Below, piece by piece: positions 1-5,984 of a stretch of 9,146 bases of DNA. This DNA comes from Geobacter sp. (GTDB taxonomy: Bacteria; Desulfobacterota; Desulfuromonadia; Geobacterales; Pseudopelobacteraceae). The translations under genes and the position numbers were made by a program. The notes below the pieces were generated by a model, which ran no database searches, was not told where the DNA came from, and worked only from the letters and a program-made list of their open reading frames with translations. The DNA lies in the NCBI GenBank assembly GCA_027346925.1, contig DAIERH010000082.1, forward strand, positions 1 through 9,146. Direction: 5' to 3'. Numbering within the stretch: the first letter of the stretch is position 1; the number at the start of each line of letters is the position of its first letter.

Positions 1-51
1 CTCAGCCAAATACATGAAATTTTCCAAATTAGAGATTTTGGTATTCGCCAT
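1..51 (-). CDS. Possible N-terminus of a leftward gene cut by the window edge
   Basis: A minus-strand ATG at 51-49 opens a frame of 17 codons (MANTKISNLENFMYLAE) with no stop before the window ends. It lies downstream of a good leftward promoter (156-184) and a folded leader, which is the main reason to consider it. There is no clear Shine-Dalgarno sequence: the bases just before the ATG belong to a GC-rich stem. The codons are AT-rich, like the surrounding non-coding DNA. No family can be recognised from so few residues. A competing 38-codon minus-strand frame (145-29) overlaps it in another frame, so the true start may be elsewhere. Confidence 0.25.
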   Translation of the reverse strand, partial: MANTKISNLENFMYLAE

Positions 52-57
52 GCTGCC

Positions 58-120
58 GGCACCCAACCCGACCACTCGGGATCAGCCTGTGGTGCCAGCA
101 CGTGTCGTAGCGAACGTGCT
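58..120 (-). promoter_or_regulatory. Two-hairpin structured leader (candidate cis-regulatory RNA)
   Basis: Read leftward, the transcript would first form a 7-bp hairpin (AGCACGT at 120-114 with ACGTGCT at 103-97, 10-nt loop). A second domain follows directly: a 6-bp outer stem (GGCACC 96-91 with GGTGCC 63-58), an asymmetric internal loop, and a 5-bp GC-rich hairpin (CCCGA/TCGGG with a GTGG loop, 80-67). The second domain ends 6 nt before the ATG at 51, so folding could hide the translation start. I do not recognise a known riboswitch or leader family. It could instead be an attenuator, a small RNA, or chance folding of a GC-rich patch. The pairing is seen directly; the role is inferred. Confidence 0.4.
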
Positions 121-155
121 CTTTGAATCGATCTATTATTGGCATTTTGCCCGAA

Positions 156-184
156 AATATACGCATTCTTTGGCAGACTGTAAA
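156..184 (-). promoter_or_regulatory. Sigma70-type promoter, leftward
   Basis: On the minus strand a TTTACA -35 (184-179, 5 of 6 consensus) and a TATATT -10 (161-156, 5 of 6) are separated by exactly 17 nt. AT-rich DNA lies upstream of the -35 (about 185-260), as in promoters with an UP element. Transcription would begin near 149 and read into the structured leader. This is the best-matching promoter in the window by inspection. Confidence 0.55.
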
Positions 185-196
185 TTAAAATTTACA
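179..196. promoter_or_regulatory. 18-bp perfect palindrome overlapping the leftward -35 (candidate operator)
   Basis: The sequence TGTAAATT-AA-AATTTACA has two perfect 8-bp inverted arms around a 2-nt centre. One arm contains the -35 hexamer of the leftward promoter, a position typical of repressor operators. The regulator is not identifiable from the site; the symmetry suggests a dimeric helix-turn-helix protein. AT-rich DNA makes short palindromes more likely by chance, but an 18-bp one placed exactly on a -35 is notable. Confidence 0.45.
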
Positions 197-409
197 AGTA
201 AAATAAAGACGATGTCACTGACAGGTGTGAAAAAACAGCTTTCAGGTTAATTACATTTAATTTGTTGAGCCGCTTCTGAAAAAAGATTCGGGAGGGGGGA
301 TGGGCGGATAACCGGGGATACATCCAAAGACAAAAGGCTATTGTATTGGTTAATTTGATCTTGTTCCGATTTACTTTATTGGCCGGGAATCTTTCCTGCG
401 ATACTGACG
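197..409. other. AT-rich intergenic spacer with no gene seen
   Basis: This stretch is much richer in A and T than the rest of the window. I see no frame with a ribosome binding site and protein-like codon use. A short GGTTAATT motif occurs twice (about 244-251 and 348-355). The spacer separates the terminator of the hydrolase gene from the promoter of the leftward gene at the edge. Confidence 0.5.
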
Positions 410-445
410 CAAACGGGACGGAATCCCCCGATCCCGTCCCGTTTG
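410..445 (-). terminator. Terminator hairpin after the isochorismatase-family gene
   Basis: CAAACGGGACGG (410-421) pairs perfectly with CCGTCCCGTTTG (434-445), a 12-bp GC-rich stem with a 12-nt loop, located 35 bp beyond the hydrolase stop codon. Read leftward, the stem ends in GTTTG and is followed by a mixed tract rather than a pure U-run, so termination may be moderate or need help from Rho. Confidence 0.6.
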
Positions 446-479
446 TTCACTGTACCAGATCCTCCGGTTCGACGCGGCA

Positions 480-1046
480 TTACCTGACCAGCCTGGACAG
501 CTTCTTGAACTCGTCCGTGCCGGCCACCTTCAGAAGTTGGAACAGGACCGACTCGGTGCAGGTGGGGACCGCCCCGGTCAGGGTCATGGCCTCGATGGCG
601 GTCTGCCAGTTGCGCTTGCTGCGGCTCATGACGGCATCCTTCACCAGGTGCACCTCGAAACCGGCGTCCCGCAGTTCGATCACCGTCTGGAGCACGCAGA
701 CGTGTGTCTCCATGCCGGTAACGATGACCTGGGTGCGGCCGCTGGCTTTCAACTTGTCCACGAATTCCGCGCTGCCGCAGCAACTGAAGGCCATCTTCTC
801 AAAACAGGGCGCGCCGGCCGCCTTCTCAGCCAATTCCGGCAGGGTGGACCCCAACCCCTTGACGTACTGCTCCGTGACCAGCACCGGCACGTTCAACTCC
901 CGGGCAGTCTCCAGCAGGATGCCGATATGCTTGGTCAGCCGTTGCAGCACCTGCTCATCCATGGCAAGACAGAGCTTCTCCTGCACATCGATCACCACCA
1001 GCGCCGCCTTGTCCCTCTCCAGAAAAAACCGGTCCCTTACCGACAT
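480..1046 (-). CDS. Isochorismatase-family (cysteine) hydrolase
   Basis: A 188-residue protein of the isochorismatase-like hydrolase superfamily, close to the usual family length and spanning the whole single domain. The expected catalytic triad is visible: Asp20 in VVIDVQ, Lys84 in CFEKMAFSC, and the nucleophile Cys117 in GMETHVCVLQT. The motif around Cys117 resembles the ISOC1/ISOC2 and YcaC-like branch rather than true isochorismatases with a carrier domain. Members hydrolyse amides or related bonds on small molecules; the substrate here cannot be deduced. No signal peptide or membrane segment is seen, so it is predicted to be cytoplasmic. The ATG start has a strong CGGAGG site at 1060-1055. 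It lies 95 bp downstream of ntrC on the same strand, so it may be partly co-transcribed with the nitrogen regulators. A nicotinamidase-like or ureido-amide role would fit that context but is only inference. Confidence 0.85.
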   Translation of the reverse strand: MSVRDRFFLERDKAALVVIDVQEKLCLAMDEQVLQRLTKHIGILLETARELNVPVLVTEQYVKGLGSTLPELAEKAAGAPCFEKMAFSCCGSAEFVDKLKASGRTQVIVTGMETHVCVLQTVIELRDAGFEVHLVKDAVMSRSKRNWQTAIEAMTLTGAVPTCTESVLFQLLKVAGTDEFKKLSRLVR

Positions 1047-1080
1047 ATTCTGTCCCTCCGTTTTGATTTATTCTCTGAGC

Positions 1081-1099
1081 AAAAGCGTCTTGCAGACAC
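1081..1099 (-). terminator. Weak terminator-like hairpin between ntrC and the hydrolase
   Basis: Read leftward, GTGTCT (1099-1094), a GCA loop and AGACGC (1090-1085) form a 6-bp stem with one G-U pair, followed by TTTT (1084-1081). It lies 43 bp past the ntrC stop. The stem is short and the U-run is only four bases, so read-through into the hydrolase is likely. Confidence 0.35.
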
Positions 1100-1141
1100 G
1101 ATGATCACGGCAATTTTGAAGTCCTCGCCAGCCCCCACTCC

Positions 1142-2560
1142 CTAATCCCGTTTCAGTTCTATCCCCAGTTCGTGGATCTTCTTGCGCAGGGTGTTGCGGT
1201 TGATCCCCAGGATATCCGCGGCCTTGACCTGGTTCCAGCGGGTCTTTTCCAGTATCAATCGCAACAGGGGCCGCTCCACCTGTTCCAGGACCAGGGCGTG
1301 GATGTCTCCCTTGTCGAGCTTCTCGATGTTGGTGAAGCATGCTCGCAGTTTTGCGTCAACCAGCGTCTCCAGGGACGTTTCCTGGGCACCGGCAGGTTTT
1401 TCACCCAGCGATGTGGCCAAACCGTCGAAATCCGCCTCCGTCAGTAGCGGGTCGTTGGACAGGATGACGGCACGTTTGATGCTGTTTTCCATTTCGCGCA
1501 CATTGCCCGGCCAGGCGTGCGCCAGCAGCGCCTCGCGCGCGTCGTCGTCCAGCGTGCAGGCGCCGTCGAGGAAATGCTCGGCCAGCGGCAGGATGTCCTC
1601 GCGCCGCGCCGCCAGCGGCGGCAGCGCCAGCTCGATCACGTTGAGGCGGTAGTACAGGTCTTCCCGGAACTCCTTTTGGCGGACCTTTTCCACCAGATCC
1701 TGATTGGTGGCGGCCACGATACGCACATCCACCGGGATATTCTGGGTGCCGCCGATCCTGCTGACCTCCTGTTCCTGGAGGACACGCAGGATCTTGGCCT
1801 GCAGGTCCAGCGGCATGTCGCCGATCTCGTCCAGGAAAATGGTGCCCTGGTTGGCCTGCTCGAATTTTCCCTGTTTCCGTTCGCTGGCTCCGGTATAGGC
1901 ACCCTTCTCCGAGCCGAACAGCTCGCTCTCCAACAGGTCCCGGGGGATGGCGGCGCAGTTGATGGCCACAAAGGGCTTGCCGAGCCGTCCCGAGTTGAAG
2001 TGGATGGCACGGGCCACCAATTCCTTGCCCGTGCCCGACTCCCCCTGGACCAGGACGGTCACGTCGCTGCCCGCCACCTTGCCGATGGTCTTGTACACCT
2101 CGCGCATGGCCGGAGAATTGCCGATGATGTTCTTCTCCACCTGGTAGCGGTCCTTGAGTTCATGCTTGAGCAGCGAGACCTGGCCGGCGATCTCCCGAGC
2201 CCGCTCGACCTTTTCGATGATGGCGTCGATCACGTCCAGATCGAATGGTTTGGTGATGTAGTCGTATGCCCCGCGTTTCATGGCCTCCACGGCGTTCTTC
2301 ATGCTGGCCTCGGCGGTCATGATCACCACCAGCAGGTCGCTTTTCAGTTCCCGCACGCGGTCCAGAAGGTCAAGGCCGCTGATGCCCGGCATCTTGATGT
2401 CGAGGATGGCCAGATCGTAGCTGTTCTCCTGGATCAGGGCCAAGGCCTGGCGGCCGTCATGGGCAAGGTCAACGGCAAAACCTTTCCGCTTGAGGGCCTT
2501 GGAAAGAACCCAACGCATGCTCTCCTCATCGTCGGCCACCAGGATTCTGTTAAGCGGCAT
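1142..2560 (-). CDS. ntrC: NtrC-type sigma54-dependent response regulator
   Basis: A 472-residue activator with the three NtrC domains. The receiver domain (about 4-118) has acidic residues D10/D11, phospho-acceptor Asp54 (LAILDIKMPG), Thr82 and Lys104. The AAA+ sigma54-interaction domain (about 145-370) has Walker A GESGTGKE at 173-180, a GAYTGA loop at 220-225 and Walker B FLDEIGD around D244/E245. A Fis-type helix-turn-helix follows at about 444-466 (ADILGINRNTLRKKI). When phosphorylated, such proteins form hexamers that drive open-complex formation by RpoN polymerase, in NtrC's case at nitrogen assimilation promoters. The frame is open upstream, but the start at 2560 is preferred because AGGAG sits 6 nt before it. 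The gene follows ntrB by 31 nt, giving its cognate kinase. The loop carries Tyr in place of the usual Phe. I believe the Geobacter sulfurreducens counterparts have been described as GnfL/GnfM; that is from memory. Confidence 0.93.
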   Translation of the reverse strand: MPLNRILVADDEESMRWVLSKALKRKGFAVDLAHDGRQALALIQENSYDLAILDIKMPGISGLDLLDRVRELKSDLLVVIMTAEASMKNAVEAMKRGAYDYITKPFDLDVIDAIIEKVERAREIAGQVSLLKHELKDRYQVEKNIIGNSPAMREVYKTIGKVAGSDVTVLVQGESGTGKELVARAIHFNSGRLGKPFVAINCAAIPRDLLESELFGSEKGAYTGASERKQGKFEQANQGTIFLDEIGDMPLDLQAKILRVLQEQEVSRIGGTQNIPVDVRIVAATNQDLVEKVRQKEFREDLYYRLNVIELALPPLAARREDILPLAEHFLDGACTLDDDAREALLAHAWPGNVREMENSIKRAVILSNDPLLTEADFDGLATSLGEKPAGAQETSLETLVDAKLRACFTNIEKLDKGDIHALVLEQVERPLLRLILEKTRWNQVKAADILGINRNTLRKKIHELGIELKRD

Positions 2561-2566
2561 GTTCAT

Positions 2567-2571
2567 CTCCT
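2567..2571 (-). promoter_or_regulatory. Ribosome binding site fixing the ntrC start
   Basis: On the minus strand AGGAG directly abuts one ATG (2566) and lies 6 nt before a second in-frame ATG (2560). Only the second has workable spacing, so translation is expected to begin with MPLNR rather than MNMPLNR. Confidence 0.7.
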
Positions 2572-2591
2572 GTGATGAAAACTTGTTTATT

Positions 2592-3710
2592 TTACTGCAC
2601 CAACGGCAACAGCACGGTGAACTTCGTGCCATGTCCCGGATCCGACTCCACCTTGATCATGCCGCGATGCTCGGCCACGATCTTGTGGCAGATGGTCAGG
2701 CCCAAGCCGGTGCCGCTGCTCTTGGTACTGAAGAACGGGGTCCAGATGTTTTCAAGGTCCTTTTGGGGGATGCCGGGACCGTCGTCGGCAACCTCCACCG
2801 CCACCATGCGCGACTGACGCTCGTTCTGGGTCATGCGGTAATCGGACATCACCCTGCTCGTCACGGTCAACTGCCCGGTTTCGCCCATGGCATCGACGGC
2901 GTTGCGGATCAGGTTGAGGAACAGCCGCGTCAGCATCTCTTCATCCGCCATGATGTCCGGGATGCTGGGGTCGAACTGCTTGCTGAAGGAGATATCCCGT
3001 CCCGCTGCCGCCTGCTTCTGCAACAGCAGGATATCGCCCAGCACCCGATGCAGGTTGACCGGCGTCAGCCTGAGCCCCCTGGGCGAAGCCAGGTCCAGCA
3101 GCTCGCGGATGATGTGGTCGATACGCTCCGTCTCGCGGATCATCACCCGGGTGTACTCCCGCAGATCGCTCTCCCGGGTCAACTCACGCTCCAGCAACTG
3201 GGCCGCCCCCTTGATCCCCCCCAGTGGGTTCTTGACCTCATGGGCCAGCCCGGCCGCCAGGGTCCCCAGGGTGGAGAGCCGGTCGGCTTGGCGCACCGCC
3301 GCCTCAAGCTCGCGGATATAGGTGATGTCCTTGAGGGTCAGGATGGCGCCGATGTTCTCGCCGCTGGCCAGCATCAAGGGGTAACAGGTAACCGCCACCG
3401 GCTTGACCTTGCCGGTGGAACGCACCACCACGTTCTCATGGTCCGAGATGGTGATACCGGTGCGGATGGTCTTTATGACCATTTCCAACAGGGTCGTCTC
3501 CTGGGAGAAGAGTTTCTCGAAGACGGCCCCGAGGGCCTGGCGCCGGGAGAAACCGGTGATCTCTTCCGCGGCGGGGTTACACAGGGTAATGACCCCCTCC
3601 CGGTCCACGACGATCACCCCGTCACCGACGCTGTCGATGACGATGGCGTAGTAGTCGCCCAGGCTGCGGCCTGTGTCGTTTGCCATATCAGGAGGCTGTA
3701 TGATGGGCAT
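2592..3710 (-). CDS. ntrB: NtrB-type cytoplasmic PAS sensor histidine kinase
   Basis: A 372-residue sensor kinase without transmembrane segments, so it reads a cytoplasmic signal. A PAS domain covers about 18-130. The dimerisation/phospho-acceptor domain carries His157 in GLAHEVKNPLGGIKGAAQLL, a signature close to NtrB (GlnL) of enteric bacteria. The ATPase domain shows the N box (NLIRNAVDAM, 266-275), G1 box (DDGPGIP, 309-315), F box (TPFFSTK, 324-330) and G2 box (GTGLGL, 333-338). By family knowledge it phosphorylates NtrC under nitrogen limitation and is switched to phosphatase by a PII protein; no glnB/glnK is present here. Two starts are possible: ATG 3710, overlapping dusB by 23 nt with a weak GAG 7 nt upstream, or ATG 3686, one base past the dusB stop (364 residues). 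Neither has a good Shine-Dalgarno site, which points to translational coupling. Confidence 0.92.
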   Translation of the reverse strand: MPIIQPPDMANDTGRSLGDYYAIVIDSVGDGVIVVDREGVITLCNPAAEEITGFSRRQALGAVFEKLFSQETTLLEMVIKTIRTGITISDHENVVVRSTGKVKPVAVTCYPLMLASGENIGAILTLKDITYIRELEAAVRQADRLSTLGTLAAGLAHEVKNPLGGIKGAAQLLERELTRESDLREYTRVMIRETERIDHIIRELLDLASPRGLRLTPVNLHRVLGDILLLQKQAAAGRDISFSKQFDPSIPDIMADEEMLTRLFLNLIRNAVDAMGETGQLTVTSRVMSDYRMTQNERQSRMVAVEVADDGPGIPQKDLENIWTPFFSTKSSGTGLGLTICHKIVAEHRGMIKVESDPGHGTKFTVLLPLVQ

Positions 3711-4677
3711 CGGGAATCTCGCTAATCCGTTCCGTAATCGTGAGGATCTCCGCAGTTGAACGGGCGCTGTTGGCCGCCCGGCGGATGTCGGCGGCGCCGG
3801 CAAACCCCTTGGCGTACCAGCCGATGTGCTTCTTCATCTCCCGCGCCGCCACGGCCTCCCCGTACTCGCGCAGGTACAGTTGCAGGTGCTGCCGGATGGC
3901 ATCGGCCCGCTCGGCATTGCTGACCGTGGCCAGCGTGCCGGTCGCATCCAGGTCCATGACCTGCCTGAAAATCCAGGGGGCCCCCAGCGCCCCGCGGGCC
4001 ACCATGATCCCGTCACAGCCGGTGCCGGCAAGCATCTTGAGACAATCCACGGGCGTAAACAGGTCGCCGCTGCCGATAACCGGTATGGAAAGCGCCTCCT
4101 TCAACTCCGTGAGTTGGCGCCAGTCGGCCTGGCCGGAAAACATCTGGGAGCGGCTGCGGGGATGAAGGGTGATGGCGTCGCATCCCTCGGCCTCGGCGAT
4201 CCTGCCGATCTCGCAAAACATGTCGTCGCCGCAGTGCCAGCCGGAGCGGATCTTGACCGTCAACGGCAGTCCGGTGGCCTTCCGCACCGCCCGGATAACG
4301 GCCGCGATCTTGAGCGGCTCCCGCAGCAGGGCGCTGCCCGCGCCGGTTCCCACCACCTTGCGCACCGGGCACCCCATGTTGATGTCCAGCAGGTCTCCGT
4401 ATCCCTCGACCATGCGCGCCGCTTCGGCCAGGTCCCCGGGGGTATCGCCGAAGAGCTGGATGCCCAGCGGCCGGTCCTCGGGACAGCTCTTAAGGAGCGC
4501 CAGGGTCTTGGCCCCTTCGCGCACCAGGCCGTTCACACTGACCATCTCGGTGAATGCCAGGGCGGCACCCTCTCGACGACAGATGATGCGGAACGGAAGA
4601 TTGGTTATTCCAGCCAGGGGGGCAAGCACGACGTTGTGCGCCAGGGCAAGGCCACCGATTCGTAATGGTTTCAACAT
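3688..4677 (-). CDS. dusB: tRNA-dihydrouridine synthase, DusB/NifR3 type
   Basis: A 329-residue flavoenzyme that uses NADPH and FMN to reduce specific uridines in the tRNA D-loop. The N-terminal TIM barrel begins with the FMN-binding APLAGITNLPFR (19-30). The catalytic Cys103 is in INMGCPVRKV, followed by GTGAGSALL, Lys142 in VKIRSGW, His172 in LHPRSRSQMFSG, and the phosphate-binding VIGSGD and GIMVARGALGAPW segments. The C-terminal helical domain (about 250-329) is of normal length. The ATG at 4677 is chosen because homologues begin near MxPLRIG; an in-frame TTG at 4719 would add 14 unconvincing residues. No clear Shine-Dalgarno site precedes either. The gene heads the dusB-ntrB-ntrC block, the order known as nifR3-ntrBC in alphaproteobacteria. 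The link between tRNA modification and nitrogen control is conserved but not mechanistically explained. Confidence 0.93.
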   Translation of the reverse strand: MLKPLRIGGLALAHNVVLAPLAGITNLPFRIICRREGAALAFTEMVSVNGLVREGAKTLALLKSCPEDRPLGIQLFGDTPGDLAEAARMVEGYGDLLDINMGCPVRKVVGTGAGSALLREPLKIAAVIRAVRKATGLPLTVKIRSGWHCGDDMFCEIGRIAEAEGCDAITLHPRSRSQMFSGQADWRQLTELKEALSIPVIGSGDLFTPVDCLKMLAGTGCDGIMVARGALGAPWIFRQVMDLDATGTLATVSNAERADAIRQHLQLYLREYGEAVAAREMKKHIGWYAKGFAGAADIRRAANSARSTAEILTITERISEIPDAHHTAS

Positions 4678-4743
4678 GATGCACACAGAGTGATAAACAA
4701 CGGGAGGGTAGGAAAGCAACCAGGCAATGCCTATTTTTTGAGC

Positions 4744-4771
4744 ATGGTATCACAGCACAAAAAAATGGCAA
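4744..4771 (-). promoter_or_regulatory. Candidate promoter of the dusB-ntrB-ntrC block
   Basis: On the minus strand a TTGCCA -35 (4771-4766, 5 of 6) and a TACCAT -10 (4749-4744, 4 of 6) are 16 nt apart, and the -10 is preceded by TG one base upstream (extended -10). Transcription would start about 60 nt before the dusB ATG. No sigma54 (-24/-12) element or NtrC site was found here. Confidence 0.45.
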
Positions 4772-4794
4772 GGGGAAAATGCGGAAAATAATTG

Positions 4795-4822
4795 TTGCCA
4801 AGAGACCGGTTTAAGGTATTAA
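4795..4822 (+). promoter_or_regulatory. Candidate promoter of the tat gene
   Basis: A TTGCCA -35 (4795-4800) and a TATTAA -10 (4817-4822, 4 of 6) are separated by 16 nt, in a locally AT-rich stretch about 60 bp ahead of the tat start codon. It is divergent from, and does not overlap, the candidate dusB promoter. An alternative -10 (TAATAT, 4820-4825) has poorer spacing. Confidence 0.4.
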
Positions 4823-4886
4823 TATATTTACGTAAGAGATTTGCCCCCGTAACGGATCAACCTACGAATAATCAAGAGGTTATACC

Positions 4887-5180
4887 ATGTTTGGTATCGG
4901 AATGCCGGAAATGATCATCATCCTCGTCATCGCGCTGATCGTGATCGGCCCGCACAAGCTGCCCGAGCTTGCCAAGTCGTTGGGCAAGGGGCTGGCCGAA
5001 TTCAAAAAAGCATCGGAAGACTTCCAGCGCAATATCCAGGAAGAGGCCCGCAAGGCCGAGGAAAAGGAAAAAGAACCGGCTCCACGGGAGGTGGCAAGCG
5101 CCGAGAAGGCCTGCGTGGATGCGGCTGCGCACGAAGCACCGGCCGCACCCGCGGAGAAGAAGGACACGAGTCACTCCTGA
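4887..5180 (+). CDS. tatA: Twin-arginine translocase subunit, TatA/TatB family
   Basis: A 97-residue protein with the TatA/TatB layout: a short N-terminus, one membrane helix (about 7-20, MIIILVIALIVIG), a Gly-Pro hinge (21-22), an amphipathic helix (about 23-48, KLPELAKSLGKGLAEFKKA) and a charged, Ala/Glu/Lys-rich unstructured tail. Such proteins assemble with TatC to export folded twin-arginine proteins, often cofactor-containing redox enzymes, across the inner membrane. Length fits TatA, but Glu8 and the GP hinge recall TatB of E. coli, so the subtype is uncertain and it may be a bifunctional form. An AGAGG site 6-7 nt before the ATG fixes the start. It stands alone: no tatC is adjacent. 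A strong terminator follows, so it is probably a single-gene transcript. Confidence 0.9.
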   Translation: MFGIGMPEMIIILVIALIVIGPHKLPELAKSLGKGLAEFKKASEDFQRNIQEEARKAEEKEKEPAPREVASAEKACVDAAAHEAPAAPAEKKDTSHS

Positions 5181-5238
5181 ATCTGCGCGCGGCGTGAGCC
5201 CCACTCAGCTCGCGTGCTGAAACCGCATCACCCTTCAC

Positions 5239-5267
5239 AAGACCCTCATCATCGAGGGTCTTTTTTT
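5239..5267 (+). terminator. Rho-independent terminator of the tat gene
   Basis: AAGACCCTC (5239-5247) and GAGGGTCTT (5254-5262) form a perfect 9-bp stem around a 6-nt loop, and seven T residues (5261-5267) follow. It lies 58 bp past the tat stop. In the opposite direction the U-run is missing, so it should terminate mainly the rightward transcript, although the convergent yceH gene ends only 18 bp away. Confidence 0.9.
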
Positions 5268-5285
5268 CCAAATCCGTTGTGACAT

Positions 5286-5927
5286 TCAAAAGAGTCCCCC
5301 GATCATCCGCCGCAGTTCCCCGACCTCCTCGCGCAGGGCCGCCACCTCTTGTTCCAATTGGGCAATCCGCTCATTACCGGCCATGACCCGCAGCCGAGCG
5401 GGCTCCGGTGGTGGGTCGCCTTCTTCCATCGCCGGTTCCCCCGAGAACAGATGGGCATAGCGCGGCTCCTTGCGGCCGGGCAGGCGGGCGAGCCGGGTAA
5501 CGAGCGGCTGCCCGCGCCCCATCAGTTCCCCCAGGGTCTCCTCAACGGCAGCCAGGTCGGGAAACGGGTGCATCCGTTCGGCACGGGTCCGCAACTCTCC
5601 CACGGTCTGCGGGCCGCGGAGCAGCAACTCGCCCACCACGGCCAGTTCCGCCGGCAACAGGCCCAGCTTTTCGGCCAGGATATGACGGTACTTCGCCACC
5701 CGTCCCCCCTCGGCCGAGAGCACCGCCAACTGTTTGAAACGCAGGGCATCGAGGGCGGCCACAACTTCTTCCTCCTCCAGCCCCATCACCGGGTCGCGGT
5801 TCGACTTCTGGTTGCAGGCATTGGTGAGGGCATTGAGCGAAAGCGGATAATATTCGGGCGTGGTCAACTCCTTCTCGATCAGGCAGCCGAGAACCCGTGC
5901 TTCGATATCGTCCAGGCGTATGTCCAT
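5286..5927 (-). CDS. yceH: YceH family protein (DUF480, tandem winged helix)
   Basis: A 213-residue protein matching E. coli YceH over its length (about 215 residues). The family hallmark near the N-terminus is clear: ARVLGCLIEKELTTPEYYPL followed by ACNQKSNRDPVM (about 10-48). A second winged-helix-like segment contains LLLRGPQTVGELRTRAERM (101-119), and RYAHLFSG (156-163) is also conserved. The C-terminus (about 184-210) is a heptad-like coiled coil absent of catalytic motifs. The family's fold suggests nucleic-acid or protein binding, but its function is not established. The ATG at 5927 is preferred because AAGGGGG lies about 6 nt upstream; a longer in-frame extension has no such site and gives Cys-rich, unlikely sequence. 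It converges on the tat gene and is divergent from the exporter operon. Confidence 0.9.
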   Translation of the reverse strand: MDIRLDDIEARVLGCLIEKELTTPEYYPLSLNALTNACNQKSNRDPVMGLEEEEVVAALDALRFKQLAVLSAEGGRVAKYRHILAEKLGLLPAELAVVGELLLRGPQTVGELRTRAERMHPFPDLAAVEETLGELMGRGQPLVTRLARLPGRKEPRYAHLFSGEPAMEEGDPPPEPARLRVMAGNERIAQLEQEVAALREEVGELRRMIGGLF

Positions 5928-5957
5928 TCGTTCCCCCTTGCGACATTGTTGTGGCAA

Positions 5958-5963
5958 AGTATA
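5958..5963 (-). promoter_or_regulatory. Extended -10 element ahead of yceH
   Basis: TATACT on the minus strand (5 of 6) is preceded by TG plus one base, an extended -10 that can work with a poor -35; no good -35 is seen 16-18 nt upstream. Transcription would start about 25 nt before the yceH ATG. Confidence 0.4.
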
Positions 5964-5984
5964 GCAGCAGGCACACCGGAATGC

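Noticed and set aside
61..67. ACCCAAC resembling one core of an integron attC site
   Set aside because: No matching GTTRRRY partner at suitable distance and no L-box/R-box pairing; the bases are explained by the leader stem.
14..250. Plus-strand open frame of 78 codons
   Set aside because: No ribosome binding site, AT-driven composition without protein-like pattern, and it runs through the folded leader and the leftward promoter.
346..1145. Long plus-strand open frames opposite the hydrolase gene
   Set aside because: They are antisense to a gene with intact catalytic residues and a strong ribosome site; their translations are Ser/Arg/Gln-rich with no recognisable domain.
1517..2575. 352-codon plus-strand open frame opposite ntrC, and similar frames opposite ntrB and dusB
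   Set aside because: Antisense frames are common in GC-rich genes; the minus-strand proteins carry every expected motif of their families.
2561..2632. Longer ntrC N-terminus beginning at 2632
   Set aside because: It would overlap the end of ntrB and add a Cys-rich extension; the ribosome site at 2571-2567 supports the start at 2560.
4771..4800. TTGGCA on the minus strand ahead of dusB as a sigma54 -24 element
   Set aside because: No GC doublet at the required distance for a -12 element; a sigma70-type promoter nearer dusB fits better.
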